A stretch of 64,000 bases of DNA from Lysobacterales bacterium (GCA_016721015.1 JADKJL010000008.1:40226-104225); one strand, 5' to 3'. Shown: positions 47,251 to 56,913, counted from the stretch's first letter. Program-made: numbers and translations. The notes: generated by a model not told the origin, from the letters alone.

Positions 47251-47532
47251 CGACCAGACCCTGTTCCCCCAGCAGAATGAATTGTGCGCCCGAATGGGCC
47301 ACCGGCAAACTGGAAAGTGACAAAGGAAACCCGGCAAATCGGCTGGTCCGCCGATTGGCGAATCAGGGTTTCCAATGGAGCCTCCTCGGGAAAGCATTGC
47401 GAGAACATTCCATTTCCCGCAGCAGTTGCTTTGCGGGGGGATTACCGATGCCTGGGAGCTCGTGTACTCTGAGTATTGAACCGGTTCCGGATTTCCCGTC
47501 CTTTGACGAAGGCAACTTCGAGCGATACGCAA

Positions 47533-48084
47533 GTGTCCGTATCCGGCCTATCCGGATCGGCTGCCGCATCTGACGAGCAGGTCGATCATTTGTTCGCCGC
47601 GGTTTACGCCGAGTTGCGCCAATCCGCGCATCGAATGCGTCGCCTGCAACGCGGCGACACGCTCAACACCACATTGTTGGTGCATGAGCTGTATCTGCGC
47701 TTCAAGAAGAGTGACAGCGCGCGATTCGAATCGACCCCGCAGTTTTTCGCCTATGCCGCGCGTGCCCTTCGATCCATCATGGTCGATCATGCGCGCAGCA
47801 GGATCGCCGAACGCGAACGCATCTCCGATATGACCATGCTTGCCATTCTGGATGCAGAAACACCGGCGCTGTCGCCGAACCAGGCTCTGGCCTTGAACGA
47901 TGCCCTGCAGCAACTCGAACAGGACGACGCGCGTGCGGCAAAAGTGGTGGAGCTGCACTTTTTTGCCGGACTGAGTTTGCCCGAGGTGGCCAGGCATCTC
48001 GAGCTCACCACGCGTACGATTGATCGTGACTGGCGCTATGCCCGTGCGTTTCTGCAAAGCGTGTTGGGAGACAGCTCGCACTGA
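47533..48084 (+). CDS. ECF RNA polymerase sigma factor (Sig-70_X6 type), second
   Basis: About 183 residues, the same family as the factor at 43878. VDHLFAAVYAELRQSAHRMRR, LNTTLLVHELYLRFKK, FFAYAARALRSIMVDHARSR and the region-4 HTH LSLPEVARHLELTTRTIDRDWRYARAFL are clear. The start is uncertain: I take the GTG at 47533, but a TTG at 47476 is also in frame. It is followed 113 bases later by a kinase gene on the same strand, the normal arrangement for this sigma type, and it diverges from the first kinase gene. Confidence 0.88.
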   Translation: MSVSGLSGSAAASDEQVDHLFAAVYAELRQSAHRMRRLQRGDTLNTTLLVHELYLRFKKSDSARFESTPQFFAYAARALRSIMVDHARSRIAERERISDMTMLAILDAETPALSPNQALALNDALQQLEQDDARAAKVVELHFFAGLSLPEVARHLELTTRTIDRDWRYARAFLQSVLGDSSH

Positions 48085-48197
48085 CCGTTCAGTCGGGCTG
48101 GCCGCTCCATGTCGTGTTTTTCCGCTACGGGCCGTTGGTTGCATTGAATTCCACCTGCGCGATTGCGCAACGACAACGATCTTTCAGGCATTGATGG

Positions 48198-50933
48198 ATG
48201 ACCGCAAACACCCCGGGCTCGAAAGTACGCGAACTGTTTGATGGCGCGCTTGAGATCGATGCAGCAGATCGTGCCGCATGGTTGATCAGGCAAACGGATG
48301 ATTCAGTGCTACGTGCGCGAGTGCAGGCCCTGCTGGATGCCGAGCGCACCCCGAGCCATTTGCTTGATCAACCGTTTGCGGAAAAACTGTCCGGCATCCT
48401 GTCGACACCTGCCCACGATTTGTCCACTCATGCGATAACCGCAAGTTCCATGATCGGACAGCGCATCGGTGCCTACGTCATCACACGGTTGATTGGTCAG
48501 GGCGGCATGGCGAGCGTGTTCGAGGCCCAGCGCAGTGACGGCAGCTACAGTCAATCGGTCGCCATAAAACTGCTGCGTCGAACCTTGCATACTGAATTGG
48601 AGCTGCGATTGTTCCAGCGCGAGCAACAGGCGCTGGCAGCGCTCGAACATCCGAATATCGCCAGACTACTCGACGGTGGAATCACTGATTCGGGTGCGCC
48701 TTACCTGGTCATGGAACGAGTACACGGCACGGATCTGTTGCGTTTCGTGCAGGGCAGGAATCTGCCGTTGCGGGAACGCTTGAGCCTGTTTGTCCAGATC
48801 TGTGATGCGGTAAACGCCGCCCATCGCGCCTTGATCGTGCACCGGGACATCAAACCCGCCAATATCCTTGTTACCGATGAGGGCGTGGTCAAGCTGCTGG
48901 ATTTCGGTATCGCCAAGATCCTGAATGAGGATGCCGCCGCTGCGCCGACGACCTACGCGCCGATGACGCCCGAGTATGCAGCGCCCGAGCAGTTCGATGG
49001 CCGCACCATTACTACCGCAACCGATGTGTATGGATTGGGCGTCGTGCTGCATGAAGCGCTCACCGGCTCCCGGCCCAAGCGCGGCGATACCCGCCGTGCC
49101 TCGGATGCAATCACCGCACATGCCACTCAAATGCCGCCCACTACGGCAAGAAACACCGGTGAGCTCAAGCGCTTCCTGCGCGGCGATATCGACAATGTCC
49201 TGCGCCAGGCACTGGCCATCGAACCCAACCTGCGCTACTCCTCCGCTGGCGATCTGGCCGCCGATCTGCGCCGATTTCTCGACGGCCAACCTGTCCAGGC
49301 GCATCCGCCGAGCGGTTGGTATCGGACCCGAAAGTTTGTCGGCAGAAACCGCCTGGCTGTTGCCCTCTGTGGTGCCTTGCTTCTGGGCCTGCTCGCCAGC
49401 TTGAGCGTTGCGCTGCAGCAGGCACGGGAAGCCATGCGTCAGACTGCCGTTGCGCTCAGCGCGGAAGCTGATAGCAGGGCTGAGCTGGCCCACGCGACCA
49501 GCTTGCGCGATTTTCTGGAAGCCCTGTTTGAGCCGGTACGCGTCGGCATCGCAGAGGGAAAAGCCCCGACAGTCAGGGAACTGGTTGTTGCGGGTGAAAC
49601 GCAGCTTCGTGAAAACACGAGATTGGCTGCGCCGGCGCGCGTTGAAATGTTGTCGTTCTTCGCGTTTCTGCACGAGAGTATCGGCGAGCTTCCCAGCGCC
49701 AGACGATTGGCGACAGAATCCGTCGAGTTGGCAGAGAGAACCCTGACGAAGGAAGATCCACGTTACTCGGCAGCGCTCGCGATGCGCGGTTTCACTGCCG
49801 TGCGCATGGAAGACTACCTGGCGGCCGAAGCTGATCTGCGTATCGCCTTGCCATTGATGAAAAAAACAGGACAGCGCGGCTGGGCGCTCGCCAATGCGAT
49901 GCAGGCAATGAGTTCGATTGAAAACATCAATGGACACCCAGAGAAATCATTGGAGTATGCCAAGGGCGATCTTGCTGAACGCATTTTCGCCTTCGGCGCC
50001 AGCGACCGCCGAGTCGGCGTTGGCTACAACAACATCGCCGATGCACTTGAGGCGATGGGGCAATATCGGCAGTCCATCGTCGCGTACGAATCCGCGTACG
50101 AAATCCAGTCGGCACGACTCGGTCCGGACAGTGCGGAAACTACCCTCGCGCTGGCTGGTCTGGCATCCAGTTATTGGCGAGCCGGTCAGTGGCGGCATGC
50201 GCGCCGCTTGTTCCAACAAGCCTCGGAACGCTTCGACCGAGTCGGTGGAAAAGCACAGATCGTTCAAATATATGCAGTCGTCAAGCTTTGCATGCTTGAG
50301 CATTGGCTGGCGCATGCTGCCGAAGCCGAGCAGGCATGCGCCAAGGCACGTACGCTGACGGCGGCATCGCTGGGTCGCAACAGCGCGTCCTGGGGCGATA
50401 TTGAAAGCGCGGAATTCGAGGGGGATCTTGAGCTTGGCGATTTGCCCAAGGCCCATGCCGCTTACCTGCTTGCCAACGCGTTGTATCCGCCCACTGTTGC
50501 GAATCGACTTCGTCGTGGGCGATTGCAATCGTCCTATGCCGAATGGCTGATGCGCCAGGGTCGCTGGGATGAGGCCAGGAAACTCTTGCCTGAAGCGATC
50601 AGCGATATCCAGGCGCGACCACACAAGATTCCCCTGTTGCTGGCCCAGGCGCGACTGCTATTCGCCTGCCAAAAATCGGCGGGACCCGAGTGTTCGACGG
50701 GTTTGCGCGATGCTTATGAAGAAACCTTGGCTGCAGTTGCCGATCTCGATCATCCGCAAACACTCATTGCGGAAACCCTGATCGCGCAAATCGACCTGCC
50801 CATCGATAGCGCGAAAGCAAAGGCGCGGTTGCGCACGGTGATCGCCAGCGTCGAATCGGAGCTTGGGGCGATGCATCCGCGCATGCTGGCTGCCCGCGAA
50901 GTGTTGGCAAGTTCTCCTGGACAAGCCGAGTAG
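48198..50933 (+). CDS. Transmembrane Ser/Thr protein kinase with TPR sensor domain
   Basis: A 911-residue intact kinase, a paralogue of the one at 44568-47250. IGQGGMASVFEAQ is the glycine loop, Lys124 is in VAIKLLRRT, HRDIKPAN (215-222) and DFGIAK (235-240) are complete, and TPEYAAPEQFDGRTITTATDVYGLG holds the activation-loop end. A single membrane helix (NRLAVALCGALLLGLLASLSV) lies near residue 395. About 500 residues of TPR-like helical repeats follow, probably periplasmic. It would be the signalling partner of the sigma factor just upstream, acting by phosphorylation. Directly downstream lies a pair of secreted helix proteins, a candidate output. Confidence 0.9.
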   Translation: MTANTPGSKVRELFDGALEIDAADRAAWLIRQTDDSVLRARVQALLDAERTPSHLLDQPFAEKLSGILSTPAHDLSTHAITASSMIGQRIGAYVITRLIGQGGMASVFEAQRSDGSYSQSVAIKLLRRTLHTELELRLFQREQQALAALEHPNIARLLDGGITDSGAPYLVMERVHGTDLLRFVQGRNLPLRERLSLFVQICDAVNAAHRALIVHRDIKPANILVTDEGVVKLLDFGIAKILNEDAAAAPTTYAPMTPEYAAPEQFDGRTITTATDVYGLGVVLHEALTGSRPKRGDTRRASDAITAHATQMPPTTARNTGELKRFLRGDIDNVLRQALAIEPNLRYSSAGDLAADLRRFLDGQPVQAHPPSGWYRTRKFVGRNRLAVALCGALLLGLLASLSVALQQAREAMRQTAVALSAEADSRAELAHATSLRDFLEALFEPVRVGIAEGKAPTVRELVVAGETQLRENTRLAAPARVEMLSFFAFLHESIGELPSARRLATESVELAERTLTKEDPRYSAALAMRGFTAVRMEDYLAAEADLRIALPLMKKTGQRGWALANAMQAMSSIENINGHPEKSLEYAKGDLAERIFAFGASDRRVGVGYNNIADALEAMGQYRQSIVAYESAYEIQSARLGPDSAETTLALAGLASSYWRAGQWRHARRLFQQASERFDRVGGKAQIVQIYAVVKLCMLEHWLAHAAEAEQACAKARTLTAASLGRNSASWGDIESAEFEGDLELGDLPKAHAAYLLANALYPPTVANRLRRGRLQSSYAEWLMRQGRWDEARKLLPEAISDIQARPHKIPLLLAQARLLFACQKSAGPECSTGLRDAYEETLAAVADLDHPQTLIAETLIAQIDLPIDSAKAKARLRTVIASVESELGAMHPRMLAAREVLASSPGQAE

Positions 50934-50986
50934 CGCGAAGTCCGCTGAATGCCGGCGCATCCTCGCGCCTGCTCTTTCCAACAACG

Positions 50987-51041
50987 ATGTCGTGTTTTCG
51001 CCCGCGGCTCCGTTTGTTCACGCACCAGCCCTGAACAGCGA
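50987..51041 (+). promoter_or_regulatory. Conserved leader element upstream of helix protein 1
   Basis: About 55 bases (tgtcgtg, ttcgc, gcggctccgtt, ccctgaacagcga) closely match the sequence just before the paralogous gene at 53538. The match extends outside the coding region, so it is either a shared promoter or leader, possibly for one of the ECF sigma factors, or the trace of a recent duplication. Confidence 0.55.
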
Positions 51042-51051
51042 GTGTGTGCTC

Positions 51052-53370
51052 ATGCGTATTGTTTGCGTTTTTTTTCTCCTGATCTGCCACAGCCAGGCCA
51101 TGGCCGCGATTTTCACGGTGGGCGGCGCGGTCAACTGCACCCACAACACGATTCAAGGCGCGGTCAATGCTGCAGCAGTCAATCCAGGGGCAGATACACT
51201 GCGCATTGCCAACGCCGGCACCTACTTTGCCGAAGCGGTGACCATTGGCGCGCAGGATTTAGTCATCGACGGTGGATATGCCAACTGTGCCGACACCACA
51301 CCCAGTGGTGGCAGCGCCGTGATCAGTGGCCAAGGCGGCGCTGCGGCCTCGGTGTTCTCGATCACCGGCGCGGGCAACCGGCGTTTTGAAAACCTCGGCA
51401 TCACCCGCGGCGATGCACCGACCACAGGGCGCGGTGGTGGCATTCGCTTTGAAGGCAGCGGCTTATTGACGTTGCGCAACGTGACGGTTGCCATTAACCA
51501 GGCCGGCGCTGGCGGTGGCATCTATTTTCGCGGCGACGGCAATCTCGCCGAGTTGTTTTTGGATCTCGATACCTTCGTGATCCTCAACACGGCCACCGCG
51601 GTTGCTGGATTTGGCGGCGGCATCGCGGTAGTCAACACCGCACGTCTGCTGATGCTGCAAGACCGTACGCAAATTTCGAGCAACAGCGCGATTGGTGTAG
51701 ACAGTGTTGGCGGTGGATTGGCGGTGTTTGGTGATGCCACGGCGGACATCGGATCGCCGGGCTCAGGCGTAAATGGGGCGATCTACGACAATGAAGCGGG
51801 TTCCGGTGGTGGCATTGCGGTGGTGAACGACGCATCAGGTGGACCGTTCACGTCGGCGCGCCTGTTCACCACCGACGCTAACCGTCCGGTGCGTGTGCAT
51901 GGCAACCGCGCCCGCCGCGTCGGAGGCGCCATTTTGGTCCGACCGTTTTACAACGAGATTAACGTTTACAACGCCGACGCCTGCGTTGAAAATGGTCGCA
52001 TCGACAACAACACCGCCCAAGAAGGCGCTGCAATCTATGTTGATACCGATGAGTCACTGTCGCAGCGAAACCTGGGCGGCACATTTAAGTTCAATGCGGG
52101 TTGCAGCGGCCTGGCTTTACCCGGCAGCATTCCTTGTAACCCCGGCGCCCCCTGCAACCGCATCGAAAACAACACCGCGCGAGATATCGTTAATAACGTC
52201 AACACGCCCGGCGCCGTGTTACTCGCGCAGATCAACGCCAATGTCATCCTCAATAGGGTGGCGTTCAACAACAATACGGCGCGCTACGTCATTCGCTCCG
52301 TCGAAGCGCAGGCGCTGACGCTCAACAAATGTCTGGTCGCACAAAACCAAGTCGCGAGCCATCTGATTTTTGCGGAAGCCGGTTCTGAGAACGTCGCCGT
52401 CACCAATTGCACGATCACCAATAACACCATGCCCACCGGTACAGCGGCGCGAATCGTGCTGCGCAATGGCAGCGGCCCGTTGGTGCTGAAATACAACCTG
52501 TTGTGGCAGCCGGGCAATCTTGCCTTGGCCTACGGTGGCAATGTCAGCACCTTGAATCCCGATATCGAATACAACATCACCAACTCGGTGACCAGTTTGC
52601 CGCCCAGTCCATGGAATCAATTTGCGCTTCCCCGTTTTGCTGATCCGGCGCGCGGCGATTTTCGTCAGCGGATCAGTTCACCCACGCTCGATGTGTTCCC
52701 GCCATTGGCCAACGTCGGCAATGACTACGACGGCCGTGCCTACGATCAGGACCTGCGGCTGTGCCCCGTGGCCGGCACCCAGGTTATTCGCGATGCTGGC
52801 GCTTTCGAGCGGCAACGAAGTGACCCGTGGTTGGTCAACGGCGACTTTAATGGCGATCTCAATTTGTGGGCCGGCAACAACCCCGGCTTGACCAGCTACA
52901 GCACGTCCAACGCGGTGGGCAGCAGCGGCGGATCACTGGCGTTTAATCGGGACGAATCGATTGGCAACACCACCCCGCGCTATAACGCCGGCGTGCAGTG
53001 TTTCAACGTGCCGGCACCCGCCGTCTATCGCCTCAGCGCGCACGGTCGCGCCGCAGGCAATATCTTGCTGAGTCGCGACCGACCGGTTATTCGTTGGCGG
53101 CTGCGTAACAACTCGGAAAATTGCGCCCAAGCCGACCCGATTGCCACCGAGGGCGATCTATTCCTGCCGAACAATGCCGCATTTGCAGCGCCGCTTGCGC
53201 CAGCAGAAATCAACGTCACCGCGGCACAGTGGACGGCAAATACCACCATCGAAGTGCGCCTCGACGTTGAGCCGGATTTTCTCGACCGACCGATTGATGC
53301 CGGATTCGACAAAGTCGAAATCAGCAGCCCGTGCAGCAATGATTTGATCTTTGCCAATGGCTTTCAGTAG
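51052..53370 (+). CDS. Secreted polymorphic beta-helix protein with NGF-type tail, first of pair
   Basis: A 772-residue exported protein. The signal peptide is MRIVCVFFLLICHSQAMA; the ATG at 51052 is chosen because the longer upstream frame overlaps the kinase gene and encodes no leader. AAIFTVGGAVNCTHNTIQGA starts the mature protein. The body is a right-handed beta-helix with GGGI, GGGL and NNTA turns up to about residue 540, then FERQRSDPWLVNGDFNGDLN opens a jelly-roll C-terminal domain with two cysteines. It ends CSNDLIFANGFQ, the shared tail. It follows the kinase by 118 bases and is paralogous to the next gene. Probably displayed or released at the cell surface. Confidence 0.87.
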   Translation: MRIVCVFFLLICHSQAMAAIFTVGGAVNCTHNTIQGAVNAAAVNPGADTLRIANAGTYFAEAVTIGAQDLVIDGGYANCADTTPSGGSAVISGQGGAAASVFSITGAGNRRFENLGITRGDAPTTGRGGGIRFEGSGLLTLRNVTVAINQAGAGGGIYFRGDGNLAELFLDLDTFVILNTATAVAGFGGGIAVVNTARLLMLQDRTQISSNSAIGVDSVGGGLAVFGDATADIGSPGSGVNGAIYDNEAGSGGGIAVVNDASGGPFTSARLFTTDANRPVRVHGNRARRVGGAILVRPFYNEINVYNADACVENGRIDNNTAQEGAAIYVDTDESLSQRNLGGTFKFNAGCSGLALPGSIPCNPGAPCNRIENNTARDIVNNVNTPGAVLLAQINANVILNRVAFNNNTARYVIRSVEAQALTLNKCLVAQNQVASHLIFAEAGSENVAVTNCTITNNTMPTGTAARIVLRNGSGPLVLKYNLLWQPGNLALAYGGNVSTLNPDIEYNITNSVTSLPPSPWNQFALPRFADPARGDFRQRISSPTLDVFPPLANVGNDYDGRAYDQDLRLCPVAGTQVIRDAGAFERQRSDPWLVNGDFNGDLNLWAGNNPGLTSYSTSNAVGSSGGSLAFNRDESIGNTTPRYNAGVQCFNVPAPAVYRLSAHGRAAGNILLSRDRPVIRWRLRNNSENCAQADPIATEGDLFLPNNAAFAAPLAPAEINVTAAQWTANTTIEVRLDVEPDFLDRPIDAGFDKVEISSPCSNDLIFANGFQ

Positions 53371-53474
53371 AGCGGTTCACAGCTGGCCGGGCGGGATGCC
53401 AGACCAAGCCTGCTTGTGCTGGCTATCCACTTTTTCTCGACTTTTTCTTACAACGCTCAAGGCTTGCAAAACAA

Positions 53475-53530
53475 ATGTCGTGATTGTTCGCGCGGCTCCG
53501 TTAGTGAAGGAGCCAACCCCGAGCAGCGAA
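53475..53530 (+). promoter_or_regulatory. Conserved leader element upstream of helix protein 2
   Basis: The second copy of the element described at 50987: tgtcgtgattgttcgc, gcggctccgtt, ccccgagcagcga, ending 8 bases before the ATG at 53538. The conserved cores are evenly arranged in both copies with small gaps, and the region between (tagtgaaggagccaac) varies. Confidence 0.55.
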
Positions 53531-53537
53531 CCCATCC

Positions 53538-55883
53538 ATGAATCGTTTCTGCCTTCTGTTTACGTGCGCCTGCCTTGCTTCGAGCAGCGCCAGCGCCGCA
53601 ATCTTCACCGTCGGCTCGGCCGTCGGCTGCACGCACAGCTCTATTCAAGCAGCGCTCAACGCGGCTTCGGCAAACGCTGAAGCCGACAGCATTCGCATCT
53701 CCAACCAGCTCAGCTACACCGCACAGGCCATCACCATCGGCGGCGGCGATATCACTTTGGTAGGCGGCTACAGCGACTGTAGTACCACGACGCCGACAGG
53801 TTCGACCACGATCAGTGGCCTCGGCGGGGCGACGGACTCGGTCATCAAGATAACTAGTGACGGAGTCCGCTACTTCAAGCGCTTGTTGATTACGCGTGGC
53901 GACGCGATCGGGGCTGGTGGCCGCGGTGGCGGCATACGCTTTGACGGCACCGGCGATCTGATTCTGGAAGATGTCAGCGTCGATCAAAACGCAGCCCTGA
54001 GTGGTGGCGGCATCTATTTTCGCAGCACCGGCGGCGCAGCTACCCTGCTGATCAACAGCAACAGTGCGATTTCGCGCAATACCGCAATCGAAGCAGACGG
54101 CCATGGCGGCGGCATCACAATCACCGGTAACGCGCGGTTGATCATGGCTGCGAACAACACCTCGATCTACAGCAACACCACAACCGGCGCCAATTCTCGC
54201 GGCGGTGGTGTGGCGATTTTTGGCCCGGCGCGTGCCGATATTGGCTCGCCGGGACTGGGGCCCTTTGGCGCCGTTTTCGATAACGAAGCCGAATTTGGTG
54301 GTGGTATCGCTATCTATGCGAGCACTGGATCGCCTCAGGATAATGCCTATGCCAGGGTCTTTTCGACCGACCCCGATCGCCCGGTTCGCATTCACGGCAA
54401 TCGCGCGCGCAGTTTGGGCGGTGCTGTTTTCGCGCGCTCGGAGAGCTTTGGCGGGGAGACGCTAGCGGGGCTGTGTTTGCTAGATGCTCGCGTTGACGGC
54501 AATACAGCGCCCGAAGGTGCGGCGTTCTACTCAGACTCCACCACCAATGCACTCGGGCTGTATCCCTCCAGCAGCCGCTTGTCCATCAACGCAGGTGACG
54601 CATCGGCGTGCAGTGCCCCAGAACAAGCAGCCACGTTGGGCGCGCTGCGCTGTACGCCGAATGTGGCGGGTTGCAACGTGATCGAAAACAACCGCGCCAT
54701 CAATATCGGCAGCGGCACGCCAACCACTGGCGCGATCATTTTGGGCCAGACCTCGTCGGAATCGATCATTCGCCGGGTGAGTTTTCTCAACAATAGCGGT
54801 GGCAGCGTGATTGACCTGCGCGAGGCACGCCATTTCGAGCTCGGCTTGAGCCTGCTGGCAGGCAACACCCTCTCGAGCAACTTGCTGAAGGCCAACGCCG
54901 GCACGGAATCGTTCCGCGTGTTGAACGCAACCATCAGCAATAACACCATTGGCGATGCACGCGTTATCTCGCGCGCTGGCAGCGGCTTGATCGAAATTAA
55001 AAACAACCTGATCAACCAGCCCGGGAAATTCACCCTGAGCTATGGCGGCAACGTCGGCAGCGCCAGCGCCGATATCGCCTACAACGTCAGCACCGACATC
55101 AGTACGCTGCCGCCGAATTCATTCAACGTCACCGGCCCGATTCGCCTGACCGATCCTGCACGCGGAGACTACCGCCAGCGCATTGCCTCGCGTGGCGTGG
55201 ACACGTTGCCGACCATCGCGGGCAATGATCTGGATCTGGATGGCCGCCCGTTCGATGTGCTGAATCCGATCTATGCCGCGACGGTCGCCGCCGCGAATAG
55301 CCGCGATGCCGGCGCTTTCGAGCGACAGGTGAGCGATCCCTGGTTGGTCAATGGCGAATTTGATGGGGATTTGAACCTGTGGACCAGCTCAACGCCGACC
55401 CTGACCAGCTACAGCACCCTGAATGGCCCTGGCAGCAGCGGTGGGTCGGTGGCATTCAGTCGAGCCGCAACCACGGGTGATCCAAGCCCGCTCGCCTTCA
55501 ACGTGCTGCGTCAATGCTTCAACGTGCCTGCCGCCGGGGTCTATCGCCTGAGCGCTCAGGGCCGCGCCCCCGGATCGGTCCTGGTCAGCCACGACAAGCC
55601 TTTCGTGCAATTGTTCGTACGCTACAACTCGGCCAACTGCACGGGCGGCATCGATCAGATTGCGAGCGAATACCTGCCCAACCAGGCGAGCTTCGCAACG
55701 ATGCCCAATCCACTTGAGGTATCGATTACGCCGGCCCAATTCACTGATGGCACGACGCTGGAAGTGCTATTGAACGTGGAACAGGATATTTCCGGAACCG
55801 CCATCAATGCGGGCTTCGATAGAATCCAGTTGACCGATGGCAGCCTGTTCGATTTGATTTTCGCGAATGGATTCGAGAATTGA
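53538..55883 (+). CDS. Secreted polymorphic beta-helix protein with NGF-type tail, second of pair
   Basis: A 781-residue exported paralogue of the preceding gene, clearly alignable from end to end. The signal peptide (MNRFCLLFTCACLASSSASA) is followed by AAIFTVGSAVGCTHSSIQAA, a beta-helix with RGGGIRFDGTGDLIL, SGGGIYFRSTGG and GGGVAIFGPARADIGSPG, then FERQVSDPWLVNGEFDGDLN and the jelly-roll domain. It ends SLFDLIFANGFEN, the shared tail. The pair most likely arose by tandem duplication together with its leader. No catalytic residues recognised. Confidence 0.87.
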   Translation: MNRFCLLFTCACLASSSASAAIFTVGSAVGCTHSSIQAALNAASANAEADSIRISNQLSYTAQAITIGGGDITLVGGYSDCSTTTPTGSTTISGLGGATDSVIKITSDGVRYFKRLLITRGDAIGAGGRGGGIRFDGTGDLILEDVSVDQNAALSGGGIYFRSTGGAATLLINSNSAISRNTAIEADGHGGGITITGNARLIMAANNTSIYSNTTTGANSRGGGVAIFGPARADIGSPGLGPFGAVFDNEAEFGGGIAIYASTGSPQDNAYARVFSTDPDRPVRIHGNRARSLGGAVFARSESFGGETLAGLCLLDARVDGNTAPEGAAFYSDSTTNALGLYPSSSRLSINAGDASACSAPEQAATLGALRCTPNVAGCNVIENNRAINIGSGTPTTGAIILGQTSSESIIRRVSFLNNSGGSVIDLREARHFELGLSLLAGNTLSSNLLKANAGTESFRVLNATISNNTIGDARVISRAGSGLIEIKNNLINQPGKFTLSYGGNVGSASADIAYNVSTDISTLPPNSFNVTGPIRLTDPARGDYRQRIASRGVDTLPTIAGNDLDLDGRPFDVLNPIYAATVAAANSRDAGAFERQVSDPWLVNGEFDGDLNLWTSSTPTLTSYSTLNGPGSSGGSVAFSRAATTGDPSPLAFNVLRQCFNVPAAGVYRLSAQGRAPGSVLVSHDKPFVQLFVRYNSANCTGGIDQIASEYLPNQASFATMPNPLEVSITPAQFTDGTTLEVLLNVEQDISGTAINAGFDRIQLTDGSLFDLIFANGFEN

Positions 55884-56327
55884 ATTGCCAGGCTTGGGGG
55901 GTGCATCGCACGGAAGGCGGGATCAAGCGGACTTGGGCCGGGGTCGGTAGCGCCACAGCGCGATTCCTGACCGATACGACGCAGACACGCACGAACGCAC
56001 ATTCGGTCAGGGCTATTGAATCGCGCGCAGGTTTGCGGGCAACGACAACGAATTCGCCCTGAATTGCCCTAGTTTCTCCGACACATCGAAACGGCGAAGG
56101 GTGCCCATGAAAGTCAGGGGCAGCGAGCGCCAGGGGCGCGTTTCGGCGCGGCGTGATCGATAAATCCGGAAACAGGAAAAGTCTGTCACGATCAACCCAG
56201 CTATCGGCGGCAGCGGCAATGTTTCGGCGAACCGAATTTCAATCGGCTCTGGCATTTTTACCGCACCGATCACCCCTATCGGATCCGATCGGATTCTGCG
56301 TCCGGAATGTCTGGCCGGCAAACAAGA
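55884..56327. other. Intergenic stretch without a convincing gene
   Basis: About 440 bases between the second helix protein and the terminator of the cytochrome gene. A minus-strand frame (113 codons) covers part of it but lacks a start site, homology or the codon pattern of its neighbours. No repeats or tRNA seen. Confidence 0.5.
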
Positions 56328-56328
56328 G

Positions 56329-56348
56329 ACGCCGCCCGGAGGCGGCGT
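56329..56348. terminator. Intrinsic terminator between convergent genes
   Basis: ACGCCGCC CGGA GGCGGCGT: an 8-bp GC-rich perfect stem with a CGGA loop, followed by TTTTC on the plus strand and by a T-containing CTCTTGTTTG on the minus strand. It lies 31 bases past the cytochrome c stop codon and can serve both directions. Confidence 0.75.
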
Positions 56349-56378
56349 TTTCACCTGATCTCAGACTTGTTCAGCGCA

Positions 56379-56913
56379 TCACTTGACCTGGGTGATCATC
56401 CAGTCGACGGTGGCCTTGACCTGTTCATCGCTGAGTGCCGGATTGCCGCCCTTGGCCGGGCATCATGCCGGCAGTTCCGGGTGTAACCTTCGATGGCATG
56501 GTTGACCAGGGTCTCTTCGCCTTGCGCCAGACGTGATGCCCAATGGGGCTTGTCAGTCAGCATCGGCGCGCCACCGGCGCCGGTCTCATGGCACGCATGA
56601 CAGAGGTTGCCGAAGATGGTCTTGCCATCGGTGGTGCCGCCGTAGGCCACTTCTGCCGTGGCAGCCGACTTGGCCGCTGCTTCGGCGGCGGCGATCGCGG
56701 CGCGCGGCCCGTGTCGCCGGCATATACCCCACCGACCGGCAATAGACGCTGATCCGTCACGCGGGCCTTGGCCGGATTTTCCTCGGCCGGATGGTGGCTG
56801 TAAATGTATGCGCCCAGCGCGATCAGCGCTATGCGGAGGCAGACCAAAAAGGTGATCAGCTGGACGAAATGCTTGAGAAAGACCGCGTCGGTCTTGGATA
56901 CGGGATTGGTCAC
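56379..56913 (-). CDS. Membrane-anchored cytochrome c (c5-like), frames damaged
   Basis: A c-type cytochrome of about 178 residues once two one-base shifts are repaired. The N-terminal anchor is in FVQLITFLVCLRIALIALGAYIY; an Ala-rich linker follows; the haem site is CHACH in IFGNLCHACHETGAGGAPML, with an axial Met probably in the GMMP stretch and an end of TVDWMITQVK. The start is a GTG at 56913 with AGAGGTGG upstream. Frame changes are near 56705-56712 and 56455-56462 (CCCGGCC, where one base too many is likely). It would carry electrons in the periplasm. Divergent from the porin gene. Confidence 0.75.

Noticed and set aside
56013..56354. A 113-codon minus-strand frame between the helix protein and the cytochrome gene
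   Set aside because: It starts inside the terminator hairpin, has no ribosome site and no recognisable motif.
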